DNA of 64,000 bases from Taishania sp965247975. GTDB taxonomy: Bacteria > Bacteroidota > Bacteroidia > Flavobacteriales_D > Crocinitomicaceae. The stretch covers positions 3,658,001 through 3,722,000 of the forward strand of contig OZ252050.1 in assembly GCA_965247975.1 (NCBI GenBank). The letters run 5' to 3'. How positions within the stretch are numbered: position 1 is the stretch's first letter; every line of letters begins with the position of its first letter. This document shows, one piece after another, positions 1 through 9,663 of this stretch. A program made the position numbers and the translations under genes. Below the pieces are notes generated by a model. The model saw only the letters and a list, made by a program, of their open reading frames with translations, was not told the DNA's origin and did no database searches.

Positions 1-100
1 TATCCTTCTTCTTACACGAGGTAACAAATAAAAGTGCCGCAAAAAAAGTAGCGGAAAGAACAAGTCCTTTCCGCCACCCAATAAAGATGTTCAAAATCAT
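1..100 (-). CDS. N-terminus of a lipoprotein, probably DUF4270 family (partial)
   Basis: Only the first 33 codons lie in the window. Read on the minus strand from the ATG at 98-100 they give a basic start, a hydrophobic segment (about residues 12-27) and a lipobox-like end, FVTSC followed by KKKD, with Cys29 as the predicted lipidation site. This is a Sec/SPII lipoprotein signal peptide. The start lies 1 nt beyond the stop of the upstream glycogen synthase domain gene, so the two are probably co-transcribed. In Flavobacteriales a DUF4270 lipoprotein commonly follows this gene, which is the basis for the family guess. The body of the protein is not visible, so the family is inference; the lipoprotein start itself is well supported. 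Confidence 0.7.
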   Translation of the reverse strand, partial: MILNIFIGWRKGLVLSATFFAALLFVTSCKKKD

Positions 101-101
101 A

Positions 102-923
102 TTATATGAGTACTGTTTCTTCAATTACTTTATCAAAAAATTCTGACAACGCCTTTGTTTGATGTTCCTCAGCTACAAATTGCAACTTATTACAAGTTAA
201 TTCATCAACTATTTTCTGTAACGCAGGATCAAGTATTTCAGATGAAACGTTTACTCCATCCATATATTTCATCATTCCAGCTGTAATGGAATGAAAATCT
301 GTGTTACTAAAATGAGACACATCAGCATCGTCAATGCCGTCAAATTTAAGCTTATCCGCGAATTTAGCATCCCAATTTTTGTTAAAGCTCTCGTTGTACA
401 TACTATATACAACGCGTGTTTCAGCAAAATGAGGATCCTTGCTATATACTTTTTTCATATAAAGTCCCATTGGCGCTGTCATCCAACCGTGGCAATGAAT
501 TACATCCGGCTGCCATCCAAGTTTTTTAACTGTTTCCAATACACCTCTGCAGAAAAACATAGATCGCTCGTCGTTGTCGGCGAATTCTACATTGTGCTCA
601 TCAACAATAGCCGTTTTTCGTTTAAAATACTCTTCGTTATCAATAAAGTAAACTTGCATTCTTGCTTGAGCAATGGAAGCAACTTTAATTATAAGTGGGT
701 GATCATTGTCATCAATAATCATATTCATACCAGATAAACGAATTACTTCGTGCAGCTGATGACGTCTTTCATTTATTGAACCGAAGCGAGGCATAAAAAC
801 ACGAATTTCTTTGCCTTGTTCCTGAATCCCTTGCGGTAAACGTCGAGCAGTGGTAGCAATTTCTGATTTCGGTAAAAATGGCGCAATCTCTTGTGATACA
901 AAAAGTATTTTCTTTTTCTCCAT
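102..923 (-). CDS. Glycogen/starch synthase catalytic-domain protein (GT5 N-terminal domain only)
   Basis: 273 aa. The N-terminus (KILFVSQEIAPF, then TTARRLPQGIQEQG) and the block DVIHCHGWMTAPMGLYMK match the N-terminal GT5 Rossmann domain of ADP-glucose-dependent glycogen synthase. Full-length GlgA is about 480 aa; here the C-terminal GT1 domain is absent. Such short GT5 proteins are a regular feature of Flavobacteriales, so this is probably not a truncation. The canonical KTGGL nucleotide-sugar loop near the N-terminus is replaced by KSEIA, so catalytic activity is uncertain. It is divergent from panC across a 99-bp gap and runs into a lipoprotein gene 1 nt downstream. Family assignment is strong; function in glycogen synthesis is inferred. 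Confidence 0.85.
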   Translation of the reverse strand: MEKKKILFVSQEIAPFLPKSEIATTARRLPQGIQEQGKEIRVFMPRFGSINERRHQLHEVIRLSGMNMIIDDNDHPLIIKVASIAQARMQVYFIDNEEYFKRKTAIVDEHNVEFADNDERSMFFCRGVLETVKKLGWQPDVIHCHGWMTAPMGLYMKKVYSKDPHFAETRVVYSMYNESFNKNWDAKFADKLKFDGIDDADVSHFSNTDFHSITAGMMKYMDGVNVSSEILDPALQKIVDELTCNKLQFVAEEHQTKALSEFFDKVIEETVLI

Positions 924-1022
924 TTATTAAAATTGTTTGTAAAAAACAGTACAAAAATATAGAAAAAAAAGCGCAACTTCAAGAAAAAAAAATAGTTTTG
1001 TCGGTTTACCATTTTCTCATTT

Positions 1023-1871
1023 ATGCAAAAACTCAAGGTTTTCAGCCAAGTCCATACGATTCAAGCAGAAATATTAACGCATAAATCTAAGGGTCAGACG
1101 ATTGGTTTTGTTCCAACCATGGGTGCGTTGCATTTGGGCCATATTTCATTGGTGCAGGAAGCAAAAAAACAGTGCGATGTAGTTGTAGTAAGCATTTTCG
1201 TCAATCCAACTCAATTTAACAATCAAGAAGATTTAAAAAAATATCCAAGAACAATCGATGCTGATTTGGCACTCCTAAATGAATCTGGAGCCGATTTAGT
1301 TTTCACACCAACAATTGATGAAATCTATCCGAAAAATGATTCCTACATGAAACTTGATCTCGGAATTATGGACAAAGTGATGGAAGGCAAATTTCGTCCT
1401 GGACATTTTGATGGAGTTGTGCAAGTTGTTAAACGTTTTTTTGATATTGTGCAACCGAATGTTGCTTGCTTTGGTAAGAAAGATTTTCAGCAACTTGCTC
1501 TAATTAAATACATGACTCAGAGCTATGAACTCCCTATAAAAATTATCGGCTGTGAAATCATGCGCGAAACTTCGGGACTTGCCATGAGTAGCCGAAACAT
1601 GAGGCTTTCAGAAGAGCAGAAAGAAGATGCATTGATTATCATTGAAACACTTCGATTTGCAAAACAAAATGAAGCCAAACTTTCTCCAAAAGAATTAAAA
1701 AAACAAGCCGTTTTATTTTTTCAAAAAAGCAAACTAACATTGGAATACCTTGAAATTGTTGATCCTTCCAACTTAAAATTGCTGTCAACAAAATGGGTTG
1801 AAGGGGCCACGTGTTGCATCGCATGTTATTGCGGAGAAGTTCGTTTGATAGACAATATGGAGCTTGTTTAG
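1023..1871 (+). CDS. panC: Pantothenate synthetase
   Basis: 282 aa, the usual length. It condenses pantoate and beta-alanine with ATP to give pantothenate, the last step before coenzyme A synthesis, in the cytosol. Visible motifs are the nucleotidyltransferase HIGH-type site PTMGALHLGH (residues 31-40), SIFVNPTQFN, the GxFRPGHFDGV block and the SSRN signature in GLAMSSRNMRLS, which closes on ATP. The ATG start gives the standard N-terminus. It is divergent from the glycogen synthase domain gene and convergent with the M23 peptidase gene 19 bp downstream. panD, often next to panC in this phylum, is not present here. Confidence 0.97.
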   Translation: MQKLKVFSQVHTIQAEILTHKSKGQTIGFVPTMGALHLGHISLVQEAKKQCDVVVVSIFVNPTQFNNQEDLKKYPRTIDADLALLNESGADLVFTPTIDEIYPKNDSYMKLDLGIMDKVMEGKFRPGHFDGVVQVVKRFFDIVQPNVACFGKKDFQQLALIKYMTQSYELPIKIIGCEIMRETSGLAMSSRNMRLSEEQKEDALIIIETLRFAKQNEAKLSPKELKKQAVLFFQKSKLTLEYLEIVDPSNLKLLSTKWVEGATCCIACYCGEVRLIDNMELV

Positions 1872-1890
1872 GCTTAACTCCAACTAAAAA

Positions 1891-2736
1891 CTACATTTTC
1901 TTGAAACGCATGTACTCTGTCGGGTCAATCGGTTTTTGATTTAACCATAGCTCAAAATGCAAATGCGGTCCTGTACTGTTTTCACCTGTATTTCCGACTA
2001 TCGCAATTGGATCGCCTGTTCGAACTTTATCGCCCGTTTTCTTAAATTTCGATTGATTGTGTTTGTAGACTGAAATAAAGTCATTTGCATGCTCAATGAT
2101 TAAAAAATGCCCATCTTTTTGAGAATAACCGGCATAAATCACTGTTCCGGACAAACAAGCTGAAACAGAAACACCTTTAGGCGTCACCACATCTATGCCA
2201 GGATGTACTTTTGCGTCAAATTTTTGACTCACAATTCCTTGTACTGGTGTAATAAAATGGATGCTGAGTTGAGGACTCTTTTTCACTTTTGTTCTCAAAT
2301 CATCTTTCACTTTTGCCGCAATTTTTCGTTCAGATTTAGTCAAAGAAGTATTGATTTTACTCGGATCAACCTTTAGTCCACTCTTGATCTTTTTAACCGT
2401 ATCAGCAGGGGTTTTTCCCGAAATAATCATTTTGATATTTTCAATATACTTCTCTTGAGCATCAAGTCTTTTCGCGAGTTTGTCTATTTGCATTTTTTGT
2501 TCAACAACTTTGTCTCGATCAATGCGAGCTGCATCTTTTATGAAATATTCGCTCAAACTTGTTTTTGTTAGTAAGAGTCCAATCAAAAAAGTTAAAATGA
2601 CTAAAAACACAAAAAAAAGAGAAACGACTTGGATGCGAGAAGTGTTCACTGACCACTTTTCTTCAAAACTTTTAGGGTCGGACGTGCCAAGCTTAAATGT
2701 TTTGCGCCAATTTGCGAATATGTTTTTGAATTTCAT
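1891..2736 (-). CDS. Membrane-anchored M23 (LytM-type) metallopeptidase
   Basis: 281 aa from the ATG at 2734-2736; a TTG three codons upstream is a less likely start. A cytosolic N-terminus is followed by one transmembrane helix (about residues 36-58), a coiled-coil-like charged stretch (about 70-105) and a C-terminal Peptidase_M23 domain. The zinc motifs are complete: H-P-G-I-D and G-P-H-L-H-F-E-L. The domain would face the periplasm and cleave or bind peptidoglycan cross-bridges. It resembles the coiled-coil plus LytM proteins common in Flavobacteria. Its partner or substrate is not shown by the neighbours. The 234 bp upstream separate it from a divergent T9SS gene. Confidence 0.92.
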   Translation of the reverse strand: MKFKNIFANWRKTFKLGTSDPKSFEEKWSVNTSRIQVVSLFFVFLVILTFLIGLLLTKTSLSEYFIKDAARIDRDKVVEQKMQIDKLAKRLDAQEKYIENIKMIISGKTPADTVKKIKSGLKVDPSKINTSLTKSERKIAAKVKDDLRTKVKKSPQLSIHFITPVQGIVSQKFDAKVHPGIDVVTPKGVSVSACLSGTVIYAGYSQKDGHFLIIEHANDFISVYKHNQSKFKKTGDKVRTGDPIAIVGNTGENSTGPHLHFELWLNQKPIDPTEYMRFKKM

Positions 2737-2957
2737 TGAATGCAAAAATCACTAAAATTTCACACTTCGACAAACTATTTTTGAAGGTAATGATTCTTTA
2801 AAAGCAAATTTTAACTAAGGATAGTCACTGAAAATTGAAAGAAGTTCATTTTCCAAAATAGTTGAGTATTCAATAAATCAAAAATCGTAGAATCAATGAA
2901 TATTACATTTAACTAATCATTAACCACTAATTATCACATTTAAAACAACGATTTCCG

Positions 2958-2965
2958 TATTTTTG
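2958..2965 (+). promoter_or_regulatory. Bacteroidota-type -7 promoter box
   Basis: TATTTTTG fits TAnnTTTG and sits 14 bp before the ATG of the T9SS gene at 2980. No good TTG/TTTG -33 element is seen at the right spacing, so this rests on the -7 box and its position. Confidence 0.45.
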
Positions 2966-2979
2966 CGTTATACGTATAG

Positions 2980-5373
2980 ATGCACAAGTTTATTGTCATA
3001 TTCCTTTTCCTAATATCTGTTTTTCAGGTACATGGTCAACTTGTGACAACGGGCAGTAGCGCTACAAATTTAATTCAAAACGTGCTTGTTGGAAGCGGAG
3101 TAACGGTTTCGAATGTAACTTTTAATGGTGTATCTCAAGCAATCGGTTCTTTTACAGCTAGTGGAACGAATCTAGGAATCAATAGCGGAATTATCATTAC
3201 AACAGGAACTATTGCACCAACAGCAGCTGGGCCTCAAGGTCCAAATAACCAGCAAGATGCTGGAGTTGACAATGGAGCCCCTGGAAGTTCAATTCTCACA
3301 AACATTATTGGAAACACCACTTATGATGCTTCGGTAATTCAATTTAATGTAGTTCCCTATGCTGACACTGTAAGATTTAAATATGTTTTTGCATCCGAAG
3401 AGTATTTGGAATATTGTGGTACTCCCTTTAACGACATTTTTGGATTCTTTATATCTGGTCCTGGGATTGTTCCAGATGGTTCATTTGGAAACTACCGCAA
3501 CATTGCTCGGATACCTGGTTCCGGGCAGACTGTGGCCATTAATAATGTACACTCGGCTGTTTCATCTAATATAAATGGAAATAGTGTGCCAGCTCAAAAC
3601 GCGGGCTATTATGTAAATAACAATGGCGGCAGCACAATCCAATATGATGGTTTTACTGTGCCACTTGAAGCGATTTCTAAAGTGCAATGCGGACAAACGT
3701 ACAATTTGATCATTGCTATCGCCGATGTTGGAGACGGGATCTATGATTCAGGGATTTTTCTGGAAGCAAATAGTTTGACATCAAAAACTCCAGTAGAAAT
3801 AGACTTTGAGCTTTCTGCTTTGGCATTTAATGATGACGATTTAATGGCTGAAGGATGCACAGATGTTACATTTACATTGACACGTGAAAATAATTTAAAC
3901 CAAGCTCTTACAATTCCAATTAACCTAACTGGTTCAGCTGTTGAAATTGCTGATTACACAAATGTACCAAACTCTATAACTTTTCCTGCGGGTCAATCTC
4001 AAGTCCAATTTACATTTACTGCTTTAGAAGATGGACTATCGGAAGGAATAGAAAATATTCTTCTTGAGTTTTTATTGACCGACCCGTGTGGTAATGTAAC
4101 ACCCATATTTCGCGAAGTGAGAATTCAAGATGTATTCCCATTATCGGTTGAAATAATAAATGATACAGTAGTTTGCTCAGGAGACGATGGTGTTTTGGTT
4201 GCAGACGTAACTGGTGGGACAGGATCCTATACCTTTCTTTGGAGTAACGGAGAATCGACCGAATCAATTACCGTTAATCCGCCAGCAACGCAAACATATA
4301 CTGTTGTCGTGACTGATAACTGCATTAATGGTACTGCCAATGCAACAGGTCAAGTAGTTGTACCTATTTATCCTCCAATAGTTCTGACAATTACCAATGA
4401 TATCACAGAAATTTGTCCGTACATACCCGCTGAACTTTCTGTTCAAGCGACAGGTGGCACTGGCACATATACCTATCAATGGACATCAAGTCAAGGAGAA
4501 ACACTAGGTATTTTTACAAATCAAACGGTGACTCCTTCCCAAACAACAACTTATTCGGTTGAAGTCACGGATGGGTGTGGTGTTGTTGATTCAGCAGATG
4601 TGCTATACACCATTACAAGTCCTCCACTAATTGTTGAAATGTCTCCAGATGTTGAAGTTTGTCCTGGTGATTCTGTTCATATCACTACAACTGTGACTGG
4701 TGGTTATGGAGATTATTTTTACCTATGGCCGCACAGCAATGAAACTACAGCAGATGTTTGGGTAAATCCATGGTTTACGACCAATTACAATGTGATTGTT
4801 TCAGATGAATGTCAAACGTTTACTGTACCAGGCAATACAACAATCACAGTCGTAAAACCATTTGCTGATTTTATTCCGTCGAGCCATACTTTGTTTGATT
4901 CTTTGCCTATAACTTTTCAGAATTTAAGCATCAATGCGGTTACATATCAATGGGAATTTGGAGATGGAAACACATCGACATTAGTTCATCCAAACAATGT
5001 TTTTAATGAGCCAGGAACTTATATGGTTACATTGATTGCAACAGATGAAAAAGGATGTATTGACTCCATTCAAAAACCAATAACTATTCTCGAAGCATTT
5101 TATTTATATGTTCCAAATACGTTCACTCCAAATGATGGTGATCGTTTCAATAATTATTTTTCTGCGAGTGTTTATGGAATTGCTTGGTTAGAAGTCGAAA
5201 TTTACAATCGTTGGGGAGAACAAGTCTATAGTTCTGACAATTTAAGATTTAAATGGGACGGAACATACAAAAACTCTATTTGTCAAGATGGTACATACAC
5301 ATACGTCATGCACTACAAAGCGAACAATGGCTTTGAAGAAAAAATCGTAGGTCACGTGAATATTATTCGTTAA
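2980..5373 (+). CDS. T9SS type B secreted protein: choice-of-anchor L, Calx-beta-like, Ig/PKD repeats, CHU_C domain
   Basis: 797 aa. A Sec signal peptide (about residues 1-20, ending VHGQ) is followed by a choice-of-anchor L-like domain (about 20-270; contains FKYVFASEEYLEYCG and NDIFGFFISGPG), a Calx-beta-like segment (about 273-385), three Ig-like repeats each with a Cys and a W (about 395-630), a PKD domain with WEFGDG (about 630-705) and a CHU_C/gliding-motility C-terminal domain (last 90 residues; VPNTFTPN, IYNRWGE, WDGTY, QDGTYTY). The last is the T9SS type B sorting signal. The protein should be exported and displayed or released at the cell surface, possibly as an adhesin. Architecture is clear; ligand unknown. 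It ends 3 bp from the convergent SDR gene. Confidence 0.9.
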   Translation: MHKFIVIFLFLISVFQVHGQLVTTGSSATNLIQNVLVGSGVTVSNVTFNGVSQAIGSFTASGTNLGINSGIIITTGTIAPTAAGPQGPNNQQDAGVDNGAPGSSILTNIIGNTTYDASVIQFNVVPYADTVRFKYVFASEEYLEYCGTPFNDIFGFFISGPGIVPDGSFGNYRNIARIPGSGQTVAINNVHSAVSSNINGNSVPAQNAGYYVNNNGGSTIQYDGFTVPLEAISKVQCGQTYNLIIAIADVGDGIYDSGIFLEANSLTSKTPVEIDFELSALAFNDDDLMAEGCTDVTFTLTRENNLNQALTIPINLTGSAVEIADYTNVPNSITFPAGQSQVQFTFTALEDGLSEGIENILLEFLLTDPCGNVTPIFREVRIQDVFPLSVEIINDTVVCSGDDGVLVADVTGGTGSYTFLWSNGESTESITVNPPATQTYTVVVTDNCINGTANATGQVVVPIYPPIVLTITNDITEICPYIPAELSVQATGGTGTYTYQWTSSQGETLGIFTNQTVTPSQTTTYSVEVTDGCGVVDSADVLYTITSPPLIVEMSPDVEVCPGDSVHITTTVTGGYGDYFYLWPHSNETTADVWVNPWFTTNYNVIVSDECQTFTVPGNTTITVVKPFADFIPSSHTLFDSLPITFQNLSINAVTYQWEFGDGNTSTLVHPNNVFNEPGTYMVTLIATDEKGCIDSIQKPITILEAFYLYVPNTFTPNDGDRFNNYFSASVYGIAWLEVEIYNRWGEQVYSSDNLRFKWDGTYKNSICQDGTYTYVMHYKANNGFEEKIVGHVNIIR

Positions 5374-5376
5374 AAT

Positions 5377-6156
5377 CTATAACGATTTTGTTCTTCCGCC
5401 ATCAACAGGCACATTGATTCCGTTGATATAAGATGCTTCTGGCGATGCTAAAAACGCAATAGCATTAGCTATTTCTTCTGGTTCAGCAATGCGTTTCATC
5501 GGTGATTCTTGGGCCATTTCTTCAAAAATATGATTAACAGTCTCCCCTGTTTTTTCAGATTTAGCTTCTGCAATTCCTTTAAGTCGAACCGTGTTTGTTG
5601 CGCCAGGCAACACATTGTTTACTGTAATACCAAATTGCCCTAGTTCATTCGCTAAAGACTTACTCCAACTAGCCACAGCTCCACGAATTGTATTCGAAAC
5701 ACCAAGATTTGGCAACGGTTGCTTCACGCTTGTCGAAATAACGTTGATGATGCGACCGTACCCTAATTTCTTCATGCCAGGAACTAGTGCCTGAACTAAA
5801 ATGTGGTTACTTATTAAATGTTGGTTAAATGTATCAAGAAACTCTTCGATTTTAGCATCAAGTATTGGTCCTCCTTTTGGTCCTCCGGTATTATTTACCA
5901 AGATGTTACATGCATTTCCCTGATCTACCCAACTAGTTATTTTCGCTTTCAATTCACTTGGATGGGAAAAATCGGCAACAATATATGTGTGTTTTTGATG
6001 ATTTTCAATATTTAGTGTTTTTAACGCATCGATTAACTTTGACTCATTTCTTGCAACCAAAACAACCGTAGCGCCCAAGTTCGCCATTCTTTGAGCGGCA
6101 GCCAATCCAATCCCTTGTGTGGCACCACAAATTATTGCCAATTTGTCTTTTAACAT
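5377..6156 (-). CDS. SDR-family oxidoreductase of the atypical BKR-like subgroup
   Basis: 259 aa, Rossmann-fold SDR. The cofactor loop is CGATQGIG (residues 10-17), and NNTGG (88-92) matches the SDR NNAG region. The substrate-loop region has the usual Ser (141/143 in VISTSV), but the Tyr and Lys of YxxxK are replaced: SNTIR at 154-158 puts Ser at the Tyr site and Arg at the Lys site. This agrees with the known BKR-like SDR subgroup that departs from the standard tetrad, and annotation as 3-oxoacyl-ACP reductase would overstate it. The C-terminus has the usual PEEIANAIAFLASPEASYINGINVPVDGG block. It stands alone between two T9SS genes. Reaction unknown. Confidence 0.88.
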   Translation of the reverse strand: MLKDKLAIICGATQGIGLAAAQRMANLGATVVLVARNESKLIDALKTLNIENHQKHTYIVADFSHPSELKAKITSWVDQGNACNILVNNTGGPKGGPILDAKIEEFLDTFNQHLISNHILVQALVPGMKKLGYGRIINVISTSVKQPLPNLGVSNTIRGAVASWSKSLANELGQFGITVNNVLPGATNTVRLKGIAEAKSEKTGETVNHIFEEMAQESPMKRIAEPEEIANAIAFLASPEASYINGINVPVDGGRTKSL

Positions 6157-6326
6157 GATCTAAAATTTTAACAAAAGTAACCAAATGAATAGAAAAATTT
6201 GGAGATACTCTTACAATTGCTGAATATCAACACATTAACTCAAATTACAAATAAGATTCCAATAATTGAACAACAAGTGTTTAATTATTTTACAAATTGG
6301 TTAAAGAAACACTAAATTTTATTGTG

Positions 6327-6334
6327 TATATTTG
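6327..6334 (+). promoter_or_regulatory. Bacteroidota-type -7 promoter box
   Basis: TATATTTG fits TAnnTTTG exactly, 35 bp before the ATG of the first gene of the tandem T9SS array. A TTG at 6297-6299 is somewhat too far upstream for the usual 17-21 bp spacing, so only the -7 element is claimed. Confidence 0.5.
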
Positions 6335-6369
6335 GTAAATTAATTCATTATTAACAAAACAAAAAAAGT

Positions 6370-9300
6370 ATGAAAAAATTATTACTCTTGATGTTTGGTT
6401 TTGTTGGAGCTGTAAATTTTGCCAATGCCACCACTTGTGCTGGCGCGGAAATCATCCCTGCTACTCCTTCATTACCATACACTCAATCTCTTATCTGCGG
6501 AAGTACCGATGACATTAACTCTGTGAACGCTACCGTTTGTGGTAGTGGTTTGTATTTAGGTGGTTGGGAATCTGTTTACGCTTGGACTCCAGGCGCAAAT
6601 TATGACAACATTTCCATTTTTTACTCAGGTCAATCTTGGACAGGAATTATGGTTTATCAAGGCTGTCCAACTTCTGGAGGTATTTGCATTGGTAACATTA
6701 CAGGTTCTGCTGCATCAAAAACTTTAACGCTTCCTGCTGCAACAACATTTACTTCAGGAACAACATACTATTTTGTTTTTGATACTTGGCCAAGTCCTCA
6801 AAGTCCTTGTCCAGGTACGTTTACTTTAAATGCGAATTTATTGGCTCCATGTGTAGCGCCTCCAACAGGTGGAACATCTGTAGCTGCTTTAAACCCTGTT
6901 TGTCCGTCTGTAAATAACACGCTTTCTCTTACAGGACAAACAGCTGGCACAGGTCAAACATACCAATGGCAATCATCAACAGATGGTGTTACATTTACAG
7001 ATATCGTTGGTGCGACAAGCACAACTTACGTATCTAGCCAAACTGTTGAAACATACTACCAATGTATTTTGACTTGTTCAGGTTTGTCTGATACATCATC
7101 AGCGGTTTTTGTTACTTTAAATTCTTTCATGGACTGTTACTGTTCAAGTGCTCCTTCAAACACAATTGACGAAGAAATCTATAATGTAACGGTAAATGGT
7201 GGTTCTACAGATCCTTTGTATGCGAATGCAAACGGATGTGCTACTCCAGCTCCCGGACCGGGTTCTATACTTAGTCGCTATTCAAACTTTAAAACTTTAG
7301 CACCAATTACGCAAGCAGCACCTGGTCAAACAGTTTCATACTCAATAGAGCAAGATGAATGTGACGGAGCAACATATTACAACAATGGAATCGGTATTTG
7401 GATTGATTACAACCAAAATGGTCTATTCACAGATCCAGGAGAATTGATTTTTGCAGAGCCAACAACTTCTGCAGCAAGTGCTGCTGGACCTAAAATTGTT
7501 AGTGGATCATTTACGGTTCCTGCAGCTGCAGCGACTGGTAACACAGTAATGCGAATTGTTTGTGCTGAGGGATATTCAGGCGCTTCTTTAACTCCATGCC
7601 TTGCTTATGGATATGGTGAAACAGAAGATCACTTAATTACAATTCAATGCCCTGATTTAACTGGTGCGGTAGTTCCGGAAACGGGAGTGTGTGCTGGTCA
7701 ACCAGTAACAATTAACGGTACAACTTCATTCCCTGTTGCAACGATCTCTTGGTGGGATGCTGCTGTAGGTGGATCACAAATTGGTTCTGGACCAAGCTTT
7801 ACTTCAGGTATTTTAGCTGCGGATACAAATTTCTATGTACAAGAAGACTTCCCTGGTTGTCCTTCAAGTGTTAGAACTGCTGTGCCTGTTGTTGTAACTT
7901 CTGTTTCTGTTGCTTTATTGCCAATCGATGTTTCATGTAACAACGGAAACGATGGTTCATTTGTGATTTCTGCAATCAACTGTGGTTCTGCACCTTTCGC
8001 ATTCGCAGTTGATGGTGGAGCATTTGGTTCTTTAGGTTCATTTCCAACAGATTTAACAGTTGGACCTCACACAGTAGTCGTGCAAGATGCTGCATTGAAT
8101 GAAAGTGTTGTTTACAACATCACAATCGGTGATGCTCCTGCTCCAAGTGGTTTGGTGATTAACACGTTCAACAATGATATTGCTGATCTTTCATGGAACG
8201 GAAATGGTTCTGAAACTTCTTGGAATGTTGAATGGGGTGCTCCTGGTTTCACTCCTGGTTCTGGTGCTGAAATCGGTTCTGCGACTGCAACAGATACAAA
8301 TTATGTTGTTACTGGATTAGATGGAAACACAGAATATGACATATACATTTCTGCAAATTGTGGTGCAGGTACTACAACTGGTGAATGGATTATGACAAAT
8401 TTAACAACATTGTGTGATCCACTAGTTGCTCAAGGATTCTGTGAAAGCTTTGATGCTGATTCAGAAACTGAAGCTTGTTGGACAATCATGAATGCTAACA
8501 ATGACTTTGATTTTTGGACAATGAATGGTACTTTGGCTCCATTTGGAGGAGTTGGTGAAAGTGCTCAAATCAATACAGATTTCAACTTTGGAGCTAATGA
8601 CGATTGGTTAATTAGCCCGGGATTACTTTTAACTGGAAACGAAATCATGAGTTTCAAATACAGAACTTATTCTCAGTTCGAACCAAATGATGTTCGTGTA
8701 ATGTTGTCTACAACAGGAACTGCTCCTGCTGACTTCACTGTTGAATTGGCAAGTTTGTTCACAGTTGGAAATACTGTATATCTTGATTCAGCTATCAACT
8801 TAAGTGCTTATTCTGGAACTTGCTACATTGCATTCCATGTTCCAGCAGGAGGTTTAGACGGTTGGTTCTTGATGATTGATGATTTCTGTGTGGACATTTG
8901 TACACCTGCACCTGGTATCGATGGAGCTGTTGATGTTTGTCGTTTAAACGGTACACTTGATCTTAACTCTGTAATTACACAAGGTGAAACGAATGGTGTG
9001 TGGAATTTTGCTCCAAATCCATTTGCGATTACAAATGATTCTCTAATCACAGTAACTGCAATTCCTGATGGAACATTTGAAGCTCACTATTTAGTAACAA
9101 CAGCTTGTACAGTTGATACAACAATTGCTTCATTTACAGTGTTCCCTGAGTCTTCAGCAGGTACTGATGGTGTTCTTACTGTTTGTAAAAACCAACCTAT
9201 CAATTTATTGTCTGGATTGTCTGGTTTGATCGATTTAGGTGGAACTTGGTATAACCCTTCAAACGTTGCATTGCCAAGTGGTCAAATTATTTCTGGTAAC

Positions 9301-9663
9301 TTGCCGGGACAATTTAACTACAATTACATTGTGAACAATGGAGTTTGTCCAAATGACACTGCAAACATTGTTATGAATATTCTTTCTACATGTGATTATA
9401 ATGGCCTAGAAGAATTTGCATTCGGTGCATTGGCGGTTTATCCAAATCCATCAACTGGAATTTTTAACATCTCGAATGTTGCTTCTGGATTGAACTTCTC
9501 TTACGAAATTTCAGACCTTAATGGTAGAATGATCGCTGGAAAAGAAAACTTAAACGGTAAACAAGTTCAAGAAGTGAATTTATCAAATGTTGAAAATGGT
9601 GTGTACATCGTGCGTGTCTTCAACGAATCTGGTGAATTTATGACTAGAATTGTGAAACAATAA
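6370..9663 (+). CDS. T9SS type A secreted multidomain protein, array copy 1 (GEVED, FN3, choice-of-anchor J)
   Basis: 1097 aa. Signal peptide about 1-21 (ending NFANA). After a unique N-terminal domain come an Ig-like repeat (about 165-250, YQWQSSTDG), a GEVED domain (about 255-430; IGIWIDYNQNGLFTDPGELIF, YGYGETEDHL), Ig-like segments, a fibronectin type III domain (about 590-680), a choice-of-anchor J/MAM-like domain (about 685-850; CESFD, DDWLISPGL, IDDFCVD) and a type A Por sorting tail (about 1025-1097; VYPNPSTG, NGVYIVRVFNESGE). These mark a surface-exposed or released T9SS cargo protein, binding partner unknown. It is the first of three tandem paralogues and is nearly identical to copy 2 from the GEVED domain on. 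It has its own terminator. Confidence 0.9.
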   Translation: MKKLLLLMFGFVGAVNFANATTCAGAEIIPATPSLPYTQSLICGSTDDINSVNATVCGSGLYLGGWESVYAWTPGANYDNISIFYSGQSWTGIMVYQGCPTSGGICIGNITGSAASKTLTLPAATTFTSGTTYYFVFDTWPSPQSPCPGTFTLNANLLAPCVAPPTGGTSVAALNPVCPSVNNTLSLTGQTAGTGQTYQWQSSTDGVTFTDIVGATSTTYVSSQTVETYYQCILTCSGLSDTSSAVFVTLNSFMDCYCSSAPSNTIDEEIYNVTVNGGSTDPLYANANGCATPAPGPGSILSRYSNFKTLAPITQAAPGQTVSYSIEQDECDGATYYNNGIGIWIDYNQNGLFTDPGELIFAEPTTSAASAAGPKIVSGSFTVPAAAATGNTVMRIVCAEGYSGASLTPCLAYGYGETEDHLITIQCPDLTGAVVPETGVCAGQPVTINGTTSFPVATISWWDAAVGGSQIGSGPSFTSGILAADTNFYVQEDFPGCPSSVRTAVPVVVTSVSVALLPIDVSCNNGNDGSFVISAINCGSAPFAFAVDGGAFGSLGSFPTDLTVGPHTVVVQDAALNESVVYNITIGDAPAPSGLVINTFNNDIADLSWNGNGSETSWNVEWGAPGFTPGSGAEIGSATATDTNYVVTGLDGNTEYDIYISANCGAGTTTGEWIMTNLTTLCDPLVAQGFCESFDADSETEACWTIMNANNDFDFWTMNGTLAPFGGVGESAQINTDFNFGANDDWLISPGLLLTGNEIMSFKYRTYSQFEPNDVRVMLSTTGTAPADFTVELASLFTVGNTVYLDSAINLSAYSGTCYIAFHVPAGGLDGWFLMIDDFCVDICTPAPGIDGAVDVCRLNGTLDLNSVITQGETNGVWNFAPNPFAITNDSLITVTAIPDGTFEAHYLVTTACTVDTTIASFTVFPESSAGTDGVLTVCKNQPINLLSGLSGLIDLGGTWYNPSNVALPSGQIISGNLPGQFNYNYIVNNGVCPNDTANIVMNILSTCDYNGLEEFAFGALAVYPNPSTGIFNISNVASGLNFSYEISDLNGRMIAGKENLNGKQVQEVNLSNVENGVYIVRVFNESGEFMTRIVKQ

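Noticed and set aside
41..74. Hairpin GCGGAAAG/CTTTCCGC with a T-tract on the minus strand, as a terminator of the glycogen synthase domain gene
   Set aside because: The region is coding: it reads as a lipoprotein signal peptide with lipobox from an ATG at 98-100, and the hairpin falls inside it.
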